Assembly: GCF_000003815.2 (NCBI RefSeq)
Contig: NC_049991.1
Location: 17,251,083 to 17,315,082 of the forward strand
Reading direction: 5' to 3'
DNA from: Branchiostoma floridae
Lineage: Eukaryota > Chordata > Leptocardii > Amphioxiformes > Branchiostomatidae
Length of the DNA: 64,000 nt
Shown here piece after piece: positions 1 through 9,863 of the stretch. How positions within the stretch are numbered: the first letter of the stretch is position 1; each line of letters opens with the position of its first letter. Below the pieces are notes generated by a model. The model searched no databases, was not told the DNA's origin, and worked only from the letters and a program-made list of their open reading frames with translations. The position numbers and the translations under genes were made by a program.

Positions 1-147
1 GTGTGTTGTTTGTGTGTGTGTATGTGTGTGTGTGTGTGTGTTTTTATCTGTCTGCCAGCCTGTGTGATTCCAACAATTGATTGATTCGTTCTTTCATTCA
101 TTCATTCATTCATTCATTCGTTCGTTCATCCATTCATTTACTGACAG
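1..147 (+). repeat. TG and ATTC microsatellites in intron
   Basis: A (TG)n run covers about 1-42 and an ATTC/ATTG tetranucleotide run about 77-135. The run ends at the splice acceptor CTGACAG of the first visible exon. Both look like intronic simple repeats. Confidence 0.8.
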
Positions 148-328
148 GTGTATGTCGGAGACGACCCGAATGTGGCGGCCAACCCGTCGTGCGGTGACGA
201 GCAGGAGGCGGCGGACAGGGTTACAATCCCCGTGGACTGCGGTGGTCTCACGGGCCGGTACGTGGGGATAACGCTACCGCGATATGGCTGGGAGCCGCTC
301 ACGCTGTGTGAAGTGCAGGTCTTTGGAG
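148..328 (+). CDS. Exon: C-terminal part of a fucolectin (FTP/tachylectin-4 type) domain
   Basis: The 60-residue exon ends with the segment [20 protein letters not shown] followed by VQVFG, the hallmark end of the F5/8-type fucolectin family, in which a Cys and a beta strand close the fold. Two earlier cysteines (SCGDE, VDCGG) fit the family. The N-terminal half of the domain must lie upstream. The acceptor is CTGACAG and the donor GAG|GTATGT; the exon enters in phase 0 and leaves in phase 1. Fucose or glycan binding is a family property, not shown here. Confidence 0.75.
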
Positions 329-3300
329 GTATGTTTGAATGATTGGTGCTGCATTGCTGTCTGTATCTTTTCATTTGTATGTCAATGTGCTGAATGCTAT
401 CCACACACCAGTAATTATACCTGTCCTTGGTGCTGAACACCATCCACCCACCAGTAAATTAGCCTGTCCTTAGTGCTGAACGCCATCCACACACCAGTAG
501 ATTCACCTGTCCTTGGTGCTGAACGACATCCACACACCAGTAGATAAGCCTGTCCTTAGTGCTGAACGCCAACCACACATCAGTAGACAAGCCTGTCCTT
601 AGTGCTGAACGCCATCCACACACCAGTAGACATACCTGTTCTTGGTGCTGAACGCCATTCACACACCAGTAGACATACCTGTTCTTGGTGCTGAATGCCA
701 TCCACACACCAGTAGACATACCTGTCCTTGGCGCTGAACGCCATCCACACAAAAGTAGACATACCTGTCCTTGGTGCTGAATGCCATCCACACACCAGTA
801 GACATACCTGTCCTTGGTGCTGAACGCCAACCACACACACAGTAGGAATGCCCTGTCCTTGGTTTATGAAAACAGAATAATGTCACAAAATAGCTATAGG
901 GGATGTTTGCAACAGTATATCATATATGTTACAAAACATTGCTATTCATACAGAAAAGGGACATGTACATTTGTGAACTGACAACTTATTGGGATGGCAT
1001 TTTGGTCACAAAATTAGCAACAATGAGAACGCAACACCAAAACATACATCAACCCTTTGAAGCCCAAGGAATAACTTTTCAGAGCACCGCATCAAGAGAG
1101 ATTACAATTTGATAAATCATCACTTTTCTCAGAAGTAAATTATGCGGAGGAAAAGTTTGTTGTGGTTTGAACTATCAGTACATGAAGTGTGAGCGGTGCA
1201 ACACTACAGTCTTATATCTGCACCTGGGGCAATTACTGTCGTATTGAGGTCACCTGAGTGGCCTCTCCAGACCCTTTCAATTTAGCCCAGCCTAATATAT
1301 AAAAGCTCTTTGCAATTCAGCCCCTGCCAAGAGAGAGTAGTCGGCGCACCCAATAACAAAAACAAACAATAACAATATTATTTGTGCCTTTGTACTACAG
1401 ATGACTGTCTGACCAGAGTCACCGGGACAGACCTGTCGTACCTCTGGGACCTTCCACCTCTGACCTCCTCACCTTTCCCCTTTGAGGTCAAGGCCAGTAG
1501 TGACGTACACATCGTGCTGTCCAATCAGAACTATCCAGTGGACGACATGTATGAGATCGTCATTGGTGGCTGGAGTAACTCCAGGTCCGTCATCCGCCGC
1601 CAGGAGCAAGGGATGTCAGTGGCGTTAGCCGCCACAATAGGTCTGTCAGCCTTTTTTTGCACAACAATAGCAACAAGAAAAAGGTACCACCAAAACATAG
1701 CAACAAATTAAGCATGATTACATCATTCAACCAAGTTGACTTGCAGAAATGATCCCAGGTCCGTCAGCCGGTAATCTCCAAGCAGATCCTACGGTAGCAT
1801 ATCAAGGTCTGTCAGTCTTTTCGTGCACCAAATCAGCAACAAGAAAAAAAGTACCACCAAAACATGCAGTCCAGTCGGGCTTTATTCCTTGATTCAAGTC
1901 TGATGAATAACGTGTCAGTGCAACAAATCAAACATGATTAGATCAGTCATCCAGGTTGACTTGCAGAAATAGTCCCAGGCCCATCATCCACTGCCACCGT
2001 GTATCTCTAAACTTAGAAGGAGAAAGGCCATAGTACTGAAATGTATTTGGTTATATTAATTTCACACAAAACCCATTGTGTAGGCCTTCGAAACCTGTTT
2101 CATTACCGAACTTGAAAAAGAAATAGACGAACAAGCCAAATTGAAAAATTAATACATTTTGTCGGTGTTTGATTAAATTATCAATTGAGTTTTGTGCTTT
2201 TAGCATAATTTTCTCTTGGCTTTTCGTAATCTGGACCCATCTCTTACAGGCGAAACGTTGCCTCCCTGTCTCGTCTTTATCTGTACTTTAATGGCCATTG
2301 CTCCGACGATTGCACACTACTTGCAATTGCGCCTCATATAAATGTGACGGGGACAGCGAAAAATACACAAGACCCTCTAATGATCTTAAGATTGGCCGAC
2401 CTTCCAGCGATCACGATGTACGTCCGTAGATCGTATATAATGTGACAGGAGTATTACAGCGACAGGTTTTTCCCCGGACTACCAATTGTAACTCTCTCGA
2501 TGACAACGCTTAGCCATGTTGTTTTCACCATCCATCAACGTAGTTCATTGCCTAGAACAGGTCGAAAGATCTTGTGTTGAATAAAATCATCGAACAAAAA
2601 TTTTCCTTCCAGACATTTTGTCGCCGGACATCTACCGAGGCTTCCTGATCTCCTGGTCGGCCGATGGCACCATCTCCGTCCGCCGGGAGACGGAGGACGC
2701 CCCGTTCCTGACGTGGACAGATCCGAACCCGCTCCCTATCGCTCATGTCGGCTACTCCACCGGTTCAAGCAGCAATGGGACCTTTCTGTTCTGTCCTCAC
2801 CAAGGTATCAAAGGCCCCCTTTCCTCCAATAGACGGTGATCGTGCTGCGCTCTTACTGCGACCTCAAACGAATGTGTGTAACCTTCAATTCCATACTGGG
2901 TATATCAAACCCAATGTAAAAGTGGGAGTAAAGAGGCAACAAAAGACACAAGCGTAAAAAGAATAGTCTTTATCAGAAATACAATTCGTTGAGTGTCGCA
3001 GAGAGCGCGCGACAAGAACACCGTCCCAGTGGAAAGGCGGTATATGTACGTTATTTGTGTGCATATAGGTCGGACTGGTCGGACTCCATGTTTCTGGCAT
3101 GAAAAGGAGAGCACCAAAGATGACCCCACTGCTCTAGCATCTTCATCATGTTTTCCTCTCTGTCTCACTGTCTTCCCCTTCTGTTAAAACTTTCAACTTA
3201 AGTGTGTTTTACAGAAGTGAACGGGGAGACAGAAGAGTGTATGGACGGTGATGGCGAGTCCTACAGAGGGACCGTGGCCCACACCGTGACGGGTCTGCGG

Positions 3301-6300
3301 TCTGCAGTGTCAGCGATGGGACAGCCACTCTCCGCACGTGCACTACGGGTACACGCCTTTCTGGTACCCGAACGCCATCAATTGGTTCTAACTAAAATGT
3401 CTTTTACATGAGTGAACGGGGAGACAGAAGACTGTATGGACGGTGATGGCGAGTCCTACAGAGGGGCCGTCGCCCACACTGTGACGGGTCTGCAATGCCA
3501 GCGATGGGACAGCCACTCTCCGCACGTGCACTATGCGTACACGCTCTTCTGGTACCCGAACGCTGATTTGACAACTTTCCTAATCAATGATTTCAGCTAA
3601 AATGTGTTTTACAGGAGTGAACGGGGAGAAAGAAGAGTGTGGGTACGGCGATGGCGAACCGTACAGAGGGACCGTCACTATCTAGCAGATTGTATGGTAC
3701 TTCAGCGGAACGTCCTAGCTTGTTATCTTTCTTATCAACTGATTCTAACTAAAACGTCATTTACAGGAGTGAACTGGGAGACAGAAGAGCGTTAAGACGG
3801 CAACGGCAAGACCTGCAGAGGCTCCTTATAGTTAGCGGGTTGTTTTGGTACTTCAGTGGAACGTCCGATTTATCTTTCCAAATCAATTTTTCAAATGATT
3901 TCAACTAAAATGTGTTTTACAGGAGTGAACGGGGAGACAGGAGAGTGTATGGACGGTGATGGCGAGTCCTACAGAGGGGCCGTGGCTCACACCGAGACTG
4001 GTCTAGAGTGCCAGCGATGGGACAGCCACTCTCCGCACGTGCACTATGCGTACACGCCCTTCTGGTACCCGAACGCCGGGCTGGACGAAAACTACTGCCG
4101 GAACCCTGACGGCAATGACGCCGGACCCTGGTGCTTCACCACCGACCCGGATGTACGCTGGCAGTTCTGCGACGTGACGACATGTGGTAATGCTACTTTA
4201 ACATCACATCTCAAAAAAATTACAAGTGACAAAAACAAATGAAAAAACAATAACAAACAATTCACAGCAAATTACAAATGATTTGGGTCGTCCAAGAAAG
4301 TGTTGATTGAAGGGTTTAGTATGTGGTTACATGGCGTTTAATATCTATAATATAAGTCTGGGTTATAAGTTTAAAATTCTACAGTTTGTATCATATGACA
4401 AAAAGGTGAGCACCTTACTAGCAGGTGGATGCGGGCTGATTCAGGAAGACAGGTTGAAATCAAGAGTGTTACTTACTAGATTCTGAAGATTGCCGAAAAG
4501 ATTAATTTGTTTCTGTTCAACGTTAATTAGTTGCTGCTACAACCACACCGCCATCCCACTGCGACACTGCCACAACTGACGGCAGCGGCAAGTACAGCTG
4601 GGACCTTCCACCGCTGGTGACGTCACCCTTCCCGTTCGAGGTTTTGTTTCGTTTTTCTCATAACATTTCTTGTTAGATTGTATAGAGAACAAAAATAGTG
4701 AAGAAAGCTCTTGTTTCTCCTGTCTATTTTTCCTTTCGTTTGTGTTTACTAATAGTTGTATTCTGATTCTGTACGTCCACCAGTTTAGCGCTGTACGCAT
4801 AAGCAGATGCGTTTACAGGTGCAGAATGTACGACTTGATCAAGGAGCTTTCATCAACCAGCTCCTTGGTTTAATTCAATCACACCAGGAAGAATCCTTAC
4901 TCTCTTGATCAGAAAGTGCGGTGGGTTCTTTGACATGCTAAAGTGTAGCTTCCCTCAATCAAGGAATCTGCGGACGTCCCTAAACTGAAGCTAGGTACTG
5001 ACATTTTCACCGAGTTGATAAAGAGGGGCATGTTATGGATTCGAACCCCAAACCTATAGATTTCTAATTGACAACTTTAATATAACCACAAAACTACCTT
5101 TCCATCATCAGGTGCGAGCCAAGAGCGGCGTGTACATCGCCCTGGCCACCACAGACTCTGCCGACAGCCGGATGTACGAGGTCCTCATAGGGGGAGAGTC
5201 CGACACCATGACCGCCATTCGCCGGGGGAGGCAGGGCGACTGGGCCGCACGAGCAGACACGACAGGTGCCTATCTATTTCTTTATTCGTAACGGCCCCTC
5301 TCTACTGGAGGCTGAGACCGCGATGAAACGTACCAACGAGCGACAAAATTCAAAGATTTGTTTACGTTTTTTACACATCTTTCATCGTGTTCCATTGTAC
5401 GGTCCATTGGCGATCGCCTTACTTTCCAAGCAGTGGTTCGGCTCCTGCTATGTTTGACATTTTGCGTTTTATCGGGCTTTCTATTTTGTGCTTAAAGACA
5501 GATAGAAAACATGAAAAAAAAACAGCACACTCTTTCCAAATGCCCAGTGCTAAGCAGAGAAAGCAGCATGTGCCATTTTAAAGTCTTTAGTATCGCTCGG
5601 CCGGTGATGGAAGTCATACGACTTACCTACTGCAAGGCAAACACTTTACTTGACCATTAGTTGTTCGTCAATGGTGATTTTTTACACAGATATCCTGAGC
5701 CCCGAAGAGTACCGGGGGTTCTGGATCTCCTGGATGCAAAACGGGACGATTGCCGTCGGTAAGGAGGGCGAGACTGCCCCGCTCCTGCAGTGGACCGACC
5801 CAAACCCCCTCCCGGTGGAACACGTGGGCTACTCGACCAGACCCGGCGTCTCTGGCGACTTCCGGTTTTGCGGCTATTATGGTAAAGGTGTACTCTCACT
5901 GCACTTGCGTCGAGCTTGCGTCACTGCGGGGTTCGAAAGGTACTCAACGAATTTCAGAAATAAAGAACGAATTTTCTTACTTTTGTGTATTTTGTCGTCT
6001 TCTAAGTCAATTACTTCTACGTATTACGTAATATCTAAATTATACAAAATCCGACAAAATAACAAAACAGTGACGCAGTAAAAGAACCCTTCAGTGACGC
6101 AAGCTTGACGCAAGTTCAGTGAGAGTGCACCTAAGTGGTGCGGCGTCTGAGAACTTCATTGGAGAACTCTTCAAAATGGTACAGTAAGATGATAATTGTT
6201 AACTATCACATATCGTACTAAGGCGCAACAAATAATCTAATTTTACAGGTGTCCGTCCGTTTTTCAAAGAACTGAGTTAAGGACTTCAGAATGTTGTGAT

Positions 6301-7363
6301 ATGATACAGAAGGGTGGCTACTAGTACAATGAGAAGGGAATAAAAAACACCTTTGATACAACTGTAGTGGTGTTTCTCGCCGCAAAAGCGCCAATATTGG
6401 CTACATATAGAGGCGAGAAAGAGCACTCCAGACAAAAACTCTGAGGAAAATGGCTGATAGACGTCGACACGTAATCATCTTTGCTGATTGTGTAAAAGAA
6501 AATTTATTTCAATGTCTAATCTATTTCTTGTTCCCCACTACACAGAAGTCAAGCGGTGGCGCGAGGACGCGCGGTGCGGCGCCGACTTCCCCGCCCCAGG
6601 GGCGAACCCGGGGGAGTGTGACCCTAAAGGACCCCACCCCTGCTGCTCGGAGCTGGGCTGGTGCGGCGAGACACCCCAGTACTGCAGCTGTGACGGATGT
6701 GTGGACTACAGGCACCCAGAAGGTCAGTATACCTTAATATCCAAGCAGATCCTACGGTAGCATAAGATAGCATCAAAAGCTGGCAGCGGAGTAAAGCCGG
6801 CCCAGGAGTGTGTTTGGCTACCGGTTGCTATACACACTCCTAGGCCGGCTCCATTACTACTGTTTGTTTATAACAGCACTGGAACGAAAAGACTGCCAAG
6901 TCGGGGACGGCTCGACATACAGAGGAGAAGTAGCGGTAACCCACTCGGGACGAGTGTGCCAGGAATGGGATGCCTGGGAGCCGCATTTCACGTGGTACGG
7001 CTCCTTCTGGTATCCGGAGTCCGGCCTGGACAAGAACTACTGCCGGAATCCGGATGGACAGTCGGGGGTGTGGTGCTACACCATGGATCCGGACAAGGAA
7101 ATGGAGCTGTGCGACGTGCCGAAGTGTGGTAAGAAGACACACACACACGCACACACACTAAGACACACACGCACTAACACACACACACACACACTAAGAC
7201 ACATACACACACAAACACACTAAGACACACACACACAAACATACACACACGCACGCACGCGCGCACGCCACACGCACACACACACATAGACATACACACA
7301 CACACACACACACACGCACACACGCGCACACACACACGCACACACGCACACACGCGCACACAC

Positions 7364-7411
<48 letters not shown>

Positions 7412-9827
7412 CCACTGTGGTTAAAGGAGTCAACTTCCTTTGTCCGCCAAAACATCACCATCTATTAGTATTTTTAAAAGAGAACTAGAGTCTTTCTTTG
7501 ACAGCCCGCCCAGACACACCCACTACTCCCATGGCCACGGACGCCCTGCAGTTCACTTGACTAGACTCAGACTCGACTTCAGCCAGCTTAACTCACACCT
7601 ATTCAAACACCATTGTATAACTAGCCCTACTTGTGAATGTGGGAATTCAAACGAGACAACTGAGCACTACTTGTTGCACTGCGAACTATACAATAGCGAA
7701 AGGATTCATATGTTGCACTCCATATCCCGTTTAAACCTAGAAGAATTACTCTCGCCTGACCCCCTTAACTCATCTGACAATACTTTATGCACCCTTCTCA
7801 CCATGGGCAGCCCTTTCCTTCCACACTCGATAAATTGTAACATCTTTGACTATGTTTTCAATTTCATAAAAATGACCGGAAGATTTACTTAATCTGATTT
7901 GAAATTGATTGGTAATGCCAGCCTTGTATGCGCTTTAGCCCGTTTTTGTTGTAAGTATTTATGTTATTCTTATGTTGCAAAATGACGTTTATGTTCATGT
8001 CATCTTAAGTTATACGTTTCGTTATAATCTCAATTTTGTTACTTTTGTGTGTCATTGTATGTGCATTGTTAGAGCAGAAGACCTCCATAAGCTCTTGGTG
8101 AGCTTTTTGTCCAATGCTCGAAAAACGAATGCGAATAAAATAAAAATAACCACTGCCCCACAACCCCCAGGGTAAGAAGTCGGCAGTTACGAGGGTGCTT
8201 CAAAAAGTAATGTCACTAGTTTTATAACAGGCTCATTTTTTCCTCAAACGTGATGAAATTTGGCACAAAGGTAAAGGCATATATCCTCTTGAGATTAGAA
8301 TATCTCAATTTGTTGTTAAAATTTTTATGAGCAACTGAGTTGATTTCAAGATAACCATACCCCTGGAAGTTTGTCAGAAGATCAGTTTCTCTAGATCTGA
8401 CCCTCTTGTAACTACTGTTGGAAGCCGAAATTTCACCTGTATAATAACAAATGTCTTTATAGGTCACATGCCAATTTTCATTTCTGAACTCTCAATGGTT
8501 CATCTTTTACAGCTGCTAGAAAGGAGCGAGTTACTATATTACAGGCAGTTTGATTAATAGCCAAATACGTGGTTTATTTATCAAAGGTTTTCTAGACTAA
8601 TTTTCCATCAACCAAAAGATAAGAAACTTGGCACAGTTATTGGTTGTTTCAAGTCCAAGAAGTGTGCAAAGTTTGATTTCTTTCTGTTTATTAAAAAGTC
8701 CACTACAGAAACTTTAATCAGCCCACCCCTGATTAACGACACTGATGGCCGGGGTCATACCTTACTTCACCCAAGGAACGAAAAAAAGAAAACATGATTG
8801 GATTTCAAAGATGAACATTTGCATGTGCTTTATGAAGAAATAGAACTTGATACATGTGCAATTTCAGCTTCATACAATAGCTACAAGTGAGCCAAGGACA
8901 TTATCAATTGCATATTAATTGAACCTCGAATTTCTTTCGACGGGACAACAAGGGTGTGGTCAGCTAGAACTCAAGTCGGTCACTCATAAAAATGTGAACA
9001 ACAAAGTGAGCTATCTCAATCTCAAAAGGAGATATGGCTTTACATTTGTGCCAAATTTCAACTCATTCGATGAAAAAATGAGCCTGTTATAAAACTAGTG
9101 ACATTACTTTTTGAAGCAGCCTCGTAGGAACAACGTACAGAACATGTCAGTTTCTAGACGCAGCTACTATTCAAGTGTTACAAAATGAAAATTATTGTAC
9201 CTAGTACTTCTACCTCATTAATGTACTATATTTGATACGTATAATGGAGAAAGATCCCTCCAATCGCAACATCCTCCTTTCAGTTCTGGTTCCTTTATCG
9301 GTCTTTGATAATCTGTAATGTCTTTATACAGGAGACGTCAGTGACAAAGAACTTGAACTAGGTAAGACTTTGTTTATCCCACTTTCCCACTAGTTATCAT
9401 CTGAATATGTACATTGTAGTAGTAGGTCCGGTACGTCATACATGTACAAAATCAGTAAAAAATCAGTCGCCCGAATTTTGATCCAGGTTTATAGATTGCG
9501 TAATTTGCTGAAATACAAATAAAGCAAAATGTGTGGCAATTTCTACGTGATTTTTTTTACATTTTGCGTATTTCTTTCGCATGCAAAACCAGGAGTGCCT
9601 ATCCAAACAAGCCAGGTAAAGTTTGCTGCAGTAGAATACTGGAGAATTGCTGAACATTTTGATAATTGTCGTGAACAGTGATTTTTTTTTAATGTTAAGT
9701 GCGCACCATTTGCAACCTGTCACACTTGTAAGCCACATTCACGTCAAATTTTATATAGTTAAGACCCCCTTGACTAGTCACCAAATTTTTTCCGTAGTCC
9801 CTTGAGTAGCTGTACTGGTATGTTTAG

Positions 9828-9863
<36 letters not shown>

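Noticed and set aside
459-886. Long minus-strand open frames rich in [14 protein letters not shown]-type repeats
   Set aside because: They are translations of a 43-bp minisatellite present in all three frames, with no start context or domain.
3412-3600. Second kringle copy as a real exon
   Set aside because: Its acceptor is mutated (ACAT), it lacks the second half of the domain and has no donor.
7174-7461. Cys/Val-rich minus-strand frames
   Set aside because: They come from the CA microsatellite.
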